Part shown: positions 12,876 through 24,443 of the stretch, in pieces
Layout of the letters: every line of letters starts with the position of its first letter
How positions within the stretch are numbered: the stretch's first letter is position 1
Assembly (NCBI GenBank): GCA_963920765.1
Contig: OY987249.1
Coordinates: 20,494,483 to 20,558,482 of the forward strand
DNA from: Ulota crispa
Taxonomy: Eukaryota; Streptophyta; Bryopsida; Orthotrichales; Orthotrichaceae
DNA: 64,000 nucleotides
Reading direction: 5' to 3'
The notes under the pieces: model-generated
The model's database searches: none
Seen by the model: the letters and a program-made list of their open reading frames with translations, nothing else
What the model was told of the DNA's origin: nothing
Made by a program: the position numbers and the translations under genes

Positions 12876-15229
12876 ACAAATTTAGGTACCAATTGTTTAT
12901 TTAAATGATGGAGGCTATTCTATCAGAACATCATACTACAACAAAGTAACTATAATACAATTGTTTTTTCTAATTTTTGAAATTTTTTGTTTTTTTTATT
13001 TTAATTTTAAAATTGCCATTTTTTTGCCTTATCATTTATAGTTTATTGAATTTATGATGTTTACAACAAGTGTAAATGCGTTTTATTTCAACAATTGTAT
13101 TGCAATTATCTCCTTCACCCCTTATTATATACAATTAATTCTTCCTAATTTTCAATTGTTTTATGATATAAATCATCAACTGTATTGTAGTTGCTCTTGC
13201 TTGAAGATGCTACTATTAAGCGATTATAGCCCATTCATTTGTGATATCAATTTCCACCTTTATTTTGTACATATACTACATTCAATGGTTAATCCATGAT
13301 ATTAACATTTTTAATGCTAATTAATCACAAGTTTTCTTAAGATGTATTAATTGTTTTAGAAATACTATATTTGACCTAATGTCTATTTCTAATTTTTACT
13401 TTTTACAAATATGTGATGTTATTGATTAGAATATAGTTTGCAATATCAAGCACTGCAAACATCACAGTATATTGATATTATAGTGTTGTCTTAATAAGAT
13501 GAAGGTATCTAGACGGCATATTCATTTCGTGTAAGGAAAACATTCATTGTAATCAAACACATCTTTTGTGGCTTCCCAACCGCCACGGATAGTGTAAGTC
13601 CCAGATTCAGCACCAGAAGTCCTGAATTTCTTTTTTGTTTTATTTAGCATTGAAATTACATTAATATCAGTAGAATAGCCATTTATGTTAATTTAGATTA
13701 GTTAGACCAAATGGCTAGCAGTACACTATTTATCCTATTCCATTTAGCAAGTCATTAGAAGAGATTTGATGAGATTTAGTAGTTTTTAGTTAGTATGAGC
13801 GACACAAATACATGGGGCTTGGGATCCCCTCTAAAAGTTCCCACTAATCTAATTAGAAAGGGTTAATTTAGAATTGCACAATTATGCCATGGCCAAGGGC
13901 CACATCAGCAATGACAACTTGACAACTATCAATGGCAACATTTGGACATTTATACCCAATGCCCCAATACCTTTAGCTCCATAGAAAGCGTGATTCTAAG
14001 CGGTCAACTTTGCAAGGCTACTAGTCAACCCCGGCAAAAGGAGGTTGACAAATGGCAATAAAATGCCATCAAAATTCATAAAAGAGTTTCTCAAGGTTTT
14101 ACTACAATCCCCAAGTTTCAAGACATTCGATAGCAGCAAAACCTCAAACAGCCACATCCAGCTTATTTCAAGAACGTGCGCAACAACCAATTTCAAGTGT
14201 TTATTCATTTGGAGTTCAAGTGACAGAAGGAAGGAGTGTTTCCTGACTCCCCCCACAATGTTGGAAGACTTTAGGAAGTCAATTTCTCAATTTCGAATCA
14301 ATTCCCAATTCTAGGTTTTTCATCCATCTACCCTTAACCTTTCATTTGAGTTTCCCAAAGCCTTGTAGCTTGGAATTGGGAGTGTAAACAATCAAAACTG
14401 GCTATTTTGGATCTAAGAAATCCAATGCCATTGTCCATTTGTCGTTTGGAGCTACGCTCCAAAAGTTATGGCAAATTCATCTAGATTTCATCCATTTTAA
14501 GCTTTTCTTAGAATCTAGGTAGATTTCAAGGGATCTATGGATCCCCTAGATAGAGGGCCAAGGTGTCCTCCCTCAAAAGTATAAGGAAGGCCCACCTCCT
14601 CCCAAACCATCACTCATTATTTGTAATCCCACCCCTCAACACTTGTTATCATTCTAGACACTCTTTCCTTGGATTACTTATTCCCTCTTTGGTCGCTTAT
14701 CACTTCTCTTGTCACTCCCTTGTTTTGGAACACTTCCGTCATCACTTACTTGTCAACGGTCACCTTTGTCCTTCCTTTGTGGTCTCTTTTTGTGGGACTT
14801 TCCCCTCTTACCTTGTGTATTAGAGTTTTTTATGAGAATAGAGAGTGTTGGTCTCTCAATTAGTAAGGAGAGGCCCGTAGTGCTTTTCCTAGCGTGTTAG
14901 GTCTTACTAACCCCTAGGAAGTTGGATTATGATTGGCGATGCCGCTTTTCCATACTTCTTACAAATCCTAACCCTCTCTTAGTTCCCGTTTAGAGTGTTA
15001 ACTTACCAGAACCTTACCAGAACTTTGTCCACGCCGCATTATTACATTGCAAGCCCTCTTAGCAGTTCTTGAAGAATCTTGACAGCTCAGCTTTACTGGG
15101 CTAGCGTTCTCGATTCCCTTAGCAGCTCTCTGAGAAGTCACCAAATTCAGAAATTCTCTTGGCTTGAGGCCTCGCCTCGCCCCCAGAGTCTCTCAGCCAA
15201 TGACAATTGGAGCACACTCGGCCCTCTGC
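12876..15229. other. Repeat-rich spacer, no gene seen
   Basis: From 12,940 to 13,210 there are TACAATTG / TGCAATTATC words resembling CACTA subterminal repeats. From about 13,560 the GC content rises, and 14,000-15,100 looks like an old transposon interior or LTR. I find no domain and no paired LTR. Confidence 0.4.
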
Positions 15230-16260
15230 CTCTCTCTTGAGATCACATTCAGCCTCTTTTTCTCTCTCAAACTCACCAATTGTTGCCTCTTTCAAGATTA
15301 CACTTGGCACCTCTGTCTCTCTCGAGTTTATCCAGCTGCTGCCTCTCGAGATTACACTTGGTCCCCTTCTCTCTCGAGTCCACCTAGCTGCTGCCCTTTT
15401 GAAATCACACTTTGACCCTTGTCTCTCTTGAGTCTACGCCTGCCTCTCTCTTGAGTCTACTCAGCTATTGCCCCTCTCTCAAGATTACACTTGGCTCCCT
15501 TGTCCCTCTCGAGTCCACTAATTGTCCATCTCTCAAACCTACCTGCTGCTGCCTGTCTCCTAAATTCACTAGCTGTTGCCTCTCTTGAGATTACATTTTG
15601 TCATTTGTCCCTTTCGAGTCTACCTGTGTCTCTTTCTTGAGTCTATACAGCTGCCCCTCTCTTGAGATCACATTTGGCTCTTCTCTCTCGAATCCACCTA
15701 ACTGCTGCCTCTCTTGAGATTACACTCTGCCCTTGTCTCTCTCTTGAGTCTACTAGCTACTGCCTTCTCTCGAAATTACACTCGGCCCCCTGTCTCTCTC
15801 TCAAGTCTACCAATTATTGTCCTCTCTTGAGATCACATTTAGTCCCCTTGCCTTTCCCAAGTCTACCCCTGTCTCTCTCTCGAGTTTACCTAGCTGCCCC
15901 TCTCTTGAAATCACATTTGGCCCTTCTCTCTCGAATCTAGCTGCTGCCACCTTCGAAATTATACTCTGCCTCTATCTCTCTCTCAAGTTTACCAGTTGCT
16001 GCCTCTTGAGACTACACTCGGTCCCCTTCTCTCTCAAATCTAATATTGCCTCCCTCAAAATTACACTCTACCTCTGTCTCTCTCTCAAATTTACCAATTG
16101 CTGCCTCTTGAGGTTACACTCGGTCCCCTTCTCTTTCGAGTCTACCAACTATTGCCTTCTTTCAAAATTACACTTGGCCCCCTATTTCCTTTCAAATTCA
16201 CCAGTACTGCTCTCTTGAGATCACATTTGGCTTTTGTCTCCTTCAAATTCACTAATTGCA
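15230..16260. repeat. CT-rich degenerate tandem array, unit about 50-55 bp
   Basis: Phrases TCTCTTGAGATTACACT, TGGCCCCTTGTCTCTCTC and GAGTCTACCAGCTGCTGCC recur in that order for about 1 kb with frequent small indels. The array keeps all three plus-strand frames partly open, producing Leu/Ser-rich pseudo-proteins that I do not accept as genes. Confidence 0.8.
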
Positions 16261-16874
16261 TTCTATCCACAACAGTTCATTTAGCAGTTCATCTACGGCC
16301 CTTGGCCAATAGTTCATCCACGGCCTTCATCTAGTAGTTTTTATCCACAGCTATTCATCCATGGCTTTTTCTTTAAAGCTTCACGGCTTGCAGCTCCAAT
16401 CAGCCTTGAGTTCGGCCTTTGAGACTAAAATTTGGAAAAATTACAATAAAATAAGAAAGAAAGAGTTAGAGCATTAAGAGTCCAACTACTTATTTGTCCT
16501 TTAACAAAAGTATTTCACATTGTCATGTGCTAAGATTGCATTTGCGTTGGTTGTGCTAGGTTTTACCATAAAAAACATCCTAAGAAGACTTCCCTTGCGT
16601 CATAGATCCTACTTAGAAATGCGTACCCGTCATACTTAGTCTACTAATGGAACAATTGTCACTTGGCGTCATCTTATACACTATTTAGGTCACCACAAAG
16701 TGGTATAAGGATCTCCAAACTCTCTTCTAGGCATACTCCCGACATTATAATTATTCCTCAAAATTACGACGGGAGAGCCGGCTCACTAGCAAGTTTTATC
16801 CCCCCCAATCCAGCAGTACATTGTTCTGATGGAGATCCCTCCATCATATAGATACTCATTATTTTTTTATGTTT
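16261..16874. other. Spacer after the CT-rich array, no gene seen
   Basis: TGGTATAAGG at 16,701 faintly resembles the initiator-Met tRNA primer site of plant retrotransposons (TGGTATCAGAGC), but with mismatches and with no LTR pair found. Confidence 0.3.
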
Positions 16875-18750
16875 GTATTGATTTCAATAAATCAACAGTT
16901 AAGGCAAAAGGAGTAGTTGTGGTGAGAACCACGGTTTAGTGACAGCGCAGTAGCCATAGATTCCAGTGCGCTGCGCCGTATTGTCACATGCACAGCTCAA
17001 GGAGTAGGTAGCGGATTGGCTGTGCCAATTTCCTGCTTCATTAGCTGCCAAGTCGTGGGCCGTTATCATTGCTCGAGAAGTCTGATGGGGTTCAAACTCG
17101 GACCGGCGGGCGGCTAGAGACAACCGCTTCTGCAGTCAACCAAATCTATGATTTGGCGACTGAAAACAAGCGTTTGACGCTATTATATGCTTGCAAGGGC
17201 ACGTGGCCACTTTACGGTAATGTCTATTTTGTAATTTAATCTTTTTTATATATTTATCTAGATATTTTAGAAAGTTCACATATTTTGTCTTTGTTTGAAT
17301 AAAAAAAACTAAAGATTTAGAAGTGAATGGGAAAAGTGTGAAAAAATAAGAGGTTTGGCATTTATGATGGAGTTAGGATGGAAAAGAGCATAGGCTGATG
17401 TGCCCCACCTCCATATCTTAAATAGGGTCAAAACTAAGAAGGAGAGATTCCTTAGTATGTTGGAAGTTAGTGTATGAGTGTTGGTGGGAAGAAAGAAGAA
17501 ATCCCAAAATTTTGATGTGAAAGAACTTTCTATGTAAGTATGATTTTGAATTAAAATTTAGAGGAGTTGTTCCTTGTGTGATTACCTTTCCAAAATGAGT
17601 TTGCAAATATGATTTGGATTGTGATGCAAAAGTTTTGAGCGTTTGAATTTTGGAGTCAAAAAACCAAACTATGAAAAAAAGCTAAAATTTTGACAAGCCA
17701 TAATTTATTATTTGTATATTATTTTGCAATAAGATTTGAAATGAATGTTTATTTAAGTCTTAGCTTTTTAGAAAATCTTTAGACTCAAGATTTGAAGCTT
17801 GAAGGAGAATGTTATGGAAGTGTGAAGCATTAGAGGTAGCTGCTCTTTTGTTATGAAAAAGCCAAACTTTGAAGAACTACAATTTTTGGACAATATAAAT
17901 TTTTTTTTTTCATTTTTAAAAGTGATAAATTTTTATCATAGCTTTTCAAATTGTTTTCAATCATTCCATTTTGAGTCTTATTGAAAAAGTTATAGTGGGT
18001 AAAAATTGGAGGTTTAGTTGTTCTCTAAAAAATTGAGACTTATATTTTATTTATTAGAACTTCGGACACAGTTTTATTTTGAAGTGAAAATTTTATGAAT
18101 TCTAGCCAGTGATATCATCTTTTCAAATTGATATCACATTTTTATGGATGATATATAGAACAAAAGTTATAGAAGTTTATAGAGCCAGTGTTTAGTTTGC
18201 AAGAAGGAAGAAAAGCCTCTACTTTAAACCCACATAACTTTTGAATAGTAATTTAGATTGAGTTGAAATTTAAAGGGATATTACAAGGATAGAAGAGCTT
18301 TATAAAATGCTATTACACTTAGCATTTGGATCTTTGAACCATTTGTGGCATTAAAAAAAAAGTAGCAGCTTTTCTGGAACTTGTTATTAGTAATTTTCCC
18401 TATTGTTTTTATTAAAACATGAAAACTTGAAAACATGAAGACATGAAGACTTGAAGATTTGAAGACTTGAAGATCTAAAGATATGTAGATTTTAAGAGGA
18501 ATATTTTGAATTTATTTTTTATGTATATGTACGATGTGGCTTTGATATTCCGAGCCGGTTTTAAAGGTTCATTTATCAATTCATTTCTATTTTGTTTTGT
18601 AAATCTTGTTGCAAGCAGTTTGGATTAAACCAAACTTAACTCCATTTATTGTTGTGGTGACAAAATGAGATTGATCACCCACATAGTCAAGAGTTGCTCT
18701 GTTCTCACGGTCTAGAGTTTTGGCCAGCAGATCATGAATTTGATTTTAAA
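16875..18750. repeat. Dispersed repeat, copy R (inverted relative to 11,600-12,875)
   Basis: This is the inverted partner of the 11,600-12,875 repeat, longer by about 600 bp. The 16,900-17,220 part is locally GC-rich. At 18,420-18,480 there is a short tandem run of a GAAGACTTGA-like 10-mer. Confidence 0.65.
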
Positions 18751-20982
18751 ATCCCATCATACGGACAGCAGCTTATGTCTACTGTCCCGATCTACTTGTC
18801 TTGTATCCAATGGGTTCTTATCCCTACCTTGACCATTATACTCGTAGAACCAGCCACAGGATAGGCTAACAAAAGACTGAAGACTGAAGATTTGAAAAGT
18901 GAAGATCAAGACCGATAACGATTTTAGTCAACAACGCACAATAGCAAAGAGATATCCTAAGTGTTCTTAGGGCGCGCTCTTCTCAACCTAACAACGTTGC
19001 GATCATTTATCTTTAGAATAGAGTATTATACATTGACCTAGTACCACCATACCACAAAAAGATGGAAGCTGTTCACAACTAAAACATGAGGTATGTGAAC
19101 TCCTATAACAAGGCATGATCATTTATATAACCATTTCAATTATCCATGAAATCCAACGTGTGAAATATTAAAAGCAAATTATTCTCTTCTTTGCTCATCA
19201 TTGTATGTTGTAGGCTTACTAAAAAAAATCCATTGCTTAGAAGGCATCTTTAGTTGGAAATCTATAACCAAATCCACTTTCTTATTGTTATAGCTCAATT
19301 CCCAATTTTGTTAAAACCCAGTTATGTTTGCGCTTACTTCTCAAAAGGGAGGGTTGAGCACTCATAGACAGTCATTTCCTTCATCTTAGCTAAGCAATTT
19401 TTTCTTATAAAAATTCATCTTAAAGAAGCACCATTGTAGTGTGTATTATAATTTGCAATCTACTTCAATACCATTTATATAACTGTGTTGTAATTGATTG
19501 GCAATTGCAAATAGTTAGTTAAGAAAGTGATAAATGTACAATTATATAAACAATTGCATTATAACTAATCAATTGTAATAATTATTTTTGTAATTTTATT
19601 CTAGTTATTTTAGAATTGTAGATAAATAGTGATTATCACTCAATAAAACAAACATTTGCGCTATAACTAACAATGATTTAACTATATTTAGAGATTTCAA
19701 TTTAAGTTATTATTGATATAAAGATCATATAAACATTTTCATGTCCACCATACTTGTTTTAAATTACTTTGTTTCATTGACAACAACATCATTAAAACTA
19801 CTTGTTTCCTTTAATATCAATTGCAAAATTACTTCAATATTATTGTAGATTTTATATATTTATATATCAAACTTAAATTAGTTATAATTAAGGTTTAAAA
19901 TTTATATAGAATTTTTTTCATGTTGACATATTTCAATAAGTATAAACGAAATCCTCAACTAAATCATCACCAATAGAACAATTATTTAATTACGCATGTT
20001 TTTATGTTAATATTATCAGTGTCAAGTTTCAAAAATACAAATTCAATATAGAATAATGTTATTTAGAGTTTTAAATGTTAAATTGATACTTTTAAAAAAG
20101 ATGAATTTTTTTAAAGTAAAAAAATCATCATGAAAAGTTCTCATGTTGATTATATTTTAAGTTTTTTCCAATATTTTACAAGAATCAACCAATTAACATC
20201 TCAAAACCAATTGGCAGTGGTTTTAGTTAAGTGACTTTTGTATATTTTAGTGAATTGCTAGCTTTATTTATCAAAATCACTTTCCTAGTTTTTTCTAATT
20301 TTTGAAGATCTCAAAAAAGGTTTCAAGTTTTGAAAATATTCTGTAGATCTGAAAGATTGTTTTTAAAAGTAATAAATAAAAATAAAAATAAACAAACACT
20401 TCAATAAAAAAAACAACATAACTCATGTAATACACAACAAAATCCTATACTAGTCCAAAATATCAACATAAAATTAAGCATATTCTAAATTAATCTTAGT
20501 TCTTCTAATTTTTTGACTATCACAAAAATAAATAATCTATTGCTATGATTAAAAAGATCCAATTTAGATGTGCAAAATTCATCAAAGGTTGTGATCAAAT
20601 TTACATCAATTTTTGAATTTAACTACTACTTTATCATTTAAATTCCAATACAATTAGTGATTACAATCAATGCATTAAAATACACTCAAGTGTAATCTTA
20701 TCATAAATTTTGTTTGTCTATTTCTAAAATGCATTTTTGAGCTTATTTACCTTAACCTTTTCATCAATTTTAAAATTTACAAATGGCTAAATTTCATAGC
20801 AAGAACAATACTTAAAGAAACAGTAACCGTATTTAAAAACTTCTGATTAAAAATTCCAAAAAGTAATAAAAACTAAGTTTCAAAAAAATGTTAATTACAT
20901 CTATAATATAGTTATTTTTGAAGATAGACAATCAAAAGAACAAAAGTTCATTTATTCCTTCTAAAATTGCATTTAAATATTA
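18751..20982. other. AT-rich spacer, no gene seen
   Basis: Positions 18,950-19,010 match the block near 500-580. Positions 19,430-19,650 carry CACTA-subterminal-like CAATTGCATTATAACTA words. The rest is very AT-rich with nothing recognisable. Confidence 0.45.
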
Positions 20983-21557
20983 CTCCCTTTATTTCACTTA
21001 GAACTCTGTATTTGAGAATTTGTGAGGGAGTAAGGAATATTTACAAAAAATTGTAATTGGAAGTTATTGGATGTTAGACTTAAGCCATTCCAAACATAAT
21101 TGTAGTTTTTCCTAGAATCAAGGTTTTTTTTATAAAAAAGATTAGTACCAAAGTTTTGAAATTTCAAAAGTTTTGTTATTGTCACAAATGGTTAGAAAAA
21201 TAATTGATATGAAGTGTGCTAACGCAATTGTAAGTAAAGAACAAGTTAGCCTATTAACCCAAATAGTCCCATCTATTGAAAAACCAAATCTTTTTGTTGA
21301 TATTATTAGTGATTCTAGCTTAATGACAGGCACAATTTGCAAACAAAAATCAGTAAATCAAGTTTATAATTCTAACATTAGTAGTCAAAGAGCATAAAAT
21401 GCCCAAAAAATGTCACCAAGCATGTTGAGTAGTTAATTTCATTTTAGAGATAAGTGTAGGATTTTTATAAAAAAAAATCAAGTCAATAAACAAACACAAG
21501 TCTTTTTTTGAAACAAAAAAAAGTCACAATATGGGTTTTTTAGTGAAACGGAGGGAG
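20983..21557. mobile_element. Stowaway-type (Tc1/mariner) element, 575 bp
   Basis: The left end is CTCCCTTTATTTCACT. The right end, reverse-complemented, is CTCCCTCCGTTTCACT. Each end is flanked by TA (20,981-20,982 and 21,558-21,559). CTCCCTCCGT ends with TA target sites are the signature of plant Stowaway/mariner elements. Short open frames inside (21,173-21,397 plus, 21,142-21,342 minus) show no transposase motif, so it is non-autonomous. Confidence 0.82.
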
Positions 21558-21754
21558 TAGATGTCAAACTTCAATGTTTGCAAATGGCTTGTTTTCAATA
21601 CTTTATAATTTGGAGTTTAACATGTTAGCAAACTATTTCTAAATATAAAATGAGTTTTAAACACATTTGTGATGTTAAATTTGCCAAAAATACATTTTCC
21701 TTTGAGTTATAAAAGCAATTAGTCCTAAATTTGGATTGTAGTTTCAAAATCAAT

Positions 21755-24443
21755 CACTACAAGAAAAACATGCAATAAGTGACTAGGTCATAATAACTGC
21801 ACAATAATTGCACAACAAGTGCACAACTATAATTGAATCATTTTGCAAACGTTTCATAGTTGTTGTATAGTTGTTCAGTTATTGTGTAGTTGTTGTATAA
21901 TTGTAACCTAGCTATTTATTGCACATTTTCTTTCAATCTATGTGGACTCTTGATCAAAATTTGGGCTAATAGTTTGAAGGGCCGGTAGATGTGACCACCA
22001 CCCTAAAAACCTTGCCATTCAAGTGTAAAGAGGCAAGAATGGTTACTCTTTTGACTCATTCTCCTCACTTATAAGGCAAAGCTATGCCAAAAAAATTTGG
22101 GAAGGAAAGTTCCTTCTATTTTGTTTTAGCTTGATTACTTTACTTCTTGTATACTACATTTTAATCTTTATTTTTGAGATTTTGTAAAATTCTTTCTTGT
22201 ATTAGTAGCTTTCCAATGACACTAAACACATTGAATTCCAAGCTTGGAGGAGTTATTGGTATTTTTTCAAGTAAAAGGATGCCTACTTCAATGGCAGTTT
22301 TGAAGCACTTGTTTCATTTGCTTCTTGTATATTCAATTTTTATTTTTATTTTTTAAGATTTTATGAAGTTCTTCCTTATGTTAGTAGCTTTCTAATGACA
22401 CTAAGCATGCTGAAATCCAAGCTTGGAGGAGTTTTTGGTTGATTTTCAAGTAGGAGGATGCCTATTACAAAGGCAGTTTTGAAGCACAACTTCAAAAATT
22501 CACATCTCAGTGATTTCTAACTCAATCTTTGTGCCAACTTATGCACTAGATGCACAGTGAAGTCTAATTTTTGACAAAACTCAAAACCCAAATACAATTT
22601 TTTTGATGAATTTTTAGTTGACTCTTCAATGCATAGTGGTTTTCAGCTCTATGGGTGCAAAATGGTAATCTTCATAAACTCATGTCTCATTATATATAAA
22701 AAATCTTGTGTTGTGCCTTATATGGTTGAAAACCTTAATCAATCTAAATTTCAGGAGTGGTTTTTTTGCAACTTTTGGGTTTTTTTTTAAGTTTTGAAAA
22801 GGTTCTAAGCAAAATAGGGTGGTTTCTTTACATTATTTAAGTTATTTAACTCTAGAAAGTTGCAGTTAGAGCATTGAGTGTTTGTTGCATTATAAGAAAT
22901 TTTTAGAAGTAGGTATATAAATTTTAGGCTTTTTGCATGATTAGTGTATATGATTGTGAAGCAAATTCACTATTGTTTTGGTGATGGAAGCATATATGCT
23001 ATTGACTTGCAGTTAGCATGAGTTTGCAATTTGTAAAACACAATATGCAATTATACTGCAATTGAACTAGATTGTAGTATTCTGTGTATTTGAGTGGATA
23101 GTGAGTCCACTACCTCTTTTGAAAACCAAACCATATGTGAAAATTTGATGGGTGTACAAATGTCATTCACCCATGGGTTATACATTTCCAAAAAAATTGA
23201 GAGGGGTACATGTGTCACTATTTTATTGGTTCAAAAATTGAGATTGGTGCTTGTGAGGGAGCCCTACCCGCCTCATACTTGTATTGAGGTGCCACTAGTT
23301 TTGCGTTCAAATGATATGGCACATTCAAAATCTAATTGTTGTATTTGTGAGGTGGCCTGGGAAACTAGCAAGGTGAAGTTTTTATTTTTATTTTTACCCA
23401 AGTTGGGTGTTTGATTTTTGGTTGGTTATTATTATTTGTTTTTAAATTCTCCCAATTGGTTGGTTTTTTTGAGAGGATAGCAGAATTTATATACTTTGAT
23501 TTGCAATTTGTTTGTTATTAGATTTTAATGTAGTGGCTACCATTTTTTGCAAATAATTTATGATTTTCTTGAATTTGTTGACAACCATATTACAACCAAT
23601 TGCCAATTGTATTACAATTGGTTGTCAATTGTCTTACAACTAGTTCACAACTATTGTACATTATCTTTGCATCATTTTATAATTGCATTATAATTGTATT
23701 ACAACTATATTGCTAGTTTTCTTCATGTGGTACAATTGGATTATGGCTGCATAGCAACTACACTACAACTGCACTATAGCTACACAAAAATTACACAACT
23801 ACATTATAGTTGCACTACAATTGTATTGTCTATACACAAAAACTATATTATAATTGCATTACAACTACAACACAATTGCATAACAATTATATTACAATTA
23901 TAGCAACCATATCACAACTGCATTACTACTCTACTACAACTACATTATGAGTACACATCAACTAAGTTACAACTACACAACAACTACATTACAATTGCAT
24001 TACAATTGCTTTACAACTACACAACAACTGCATTACAACTATTTTACAATTATAAATGACAAGTATCATATTATAAAAGATATATTACAAGTAAATAAAA
24101 TATTAAAGATTTGGCCTTAACAAAGGAAATGTGGACATCTTGCAATGGTAGGTCAAATTGACACACGGAGCATTTATTGCAATTTTGGAAAAGATGTGAA
24201 AGTTTTCTTATTCAAAGACAAAAAGAAGGGCAAAGGGGGCTGAAAGTTTCAAAATTTTTGAAGGGCAAGGATGAAGTGGAAGTGGATGAAAATTGGTAGT
24301 CTTGAATAAACAACTCAATGACAACAATTGCAAAACAACTAAAGAAGTATGAAGAACAACCAACTAAGTAGGTAATCGTTTTTTAGTCATAAGTCAGCCA
24401 TATCTTGTCATAAACAATTGCAAGGCAGTTGTATCTTGTAGTG
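21755..24443. mobile_element. Candidate CACTA-like element, 2.7 kb
   Basis: The left end CACTACAAGAAAAACATGC (21,755) and the right end, reverse-complemented CACTACAAGATACAACTGCC (24,443), fit CACTA termini. Both flanks are rich in CAACTACATTACAATTG-type subterminal words, very densely from 23,580 to 24,060. The flanking trinucleotides (AAT and GTT) do not match, so either the target duplication has decayed or the two ends belong to different copies. A segment near 22,185-22,370 is duplicated in tandem at 22,371-22,490. Confidence 0.5.
23580..24060. repeat. Low-complexity ACAACTACATT array
   Basis: Dozens of degenerate 11-17-bp words of the form TTACAACTACATTACAATTGCA. They are probably subterminal repeats of the enclosing CACTA-like element. 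Confidence 0.75.

Noticed and set aside
15164..16334. Leu/Ser-rich frames of 60-133 codons
   Set aside because: They are periodic by-products of the CT-rich tandem array.
16701..16712. TGGTATAAGGAT as a retrotransposon primer-binding site
   Set aside because: It has mismatches to the initiator-Met site, and no flanking LTR pair or gag-pol frame was found.
17089..17099. GGTTCAAACTC, resembling a tRNA B box (tRNA gene or SINE)
   Set aside because: No matching A box at the right distance, no cloverleaf, and the inverted copy near 12,650 has lost the motif.
23094..23414. 106-codon plus-strand frame inside the CACTA-like element
   Set aside because: No transposase motif and no ATG at the listed start. 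Probably chance.
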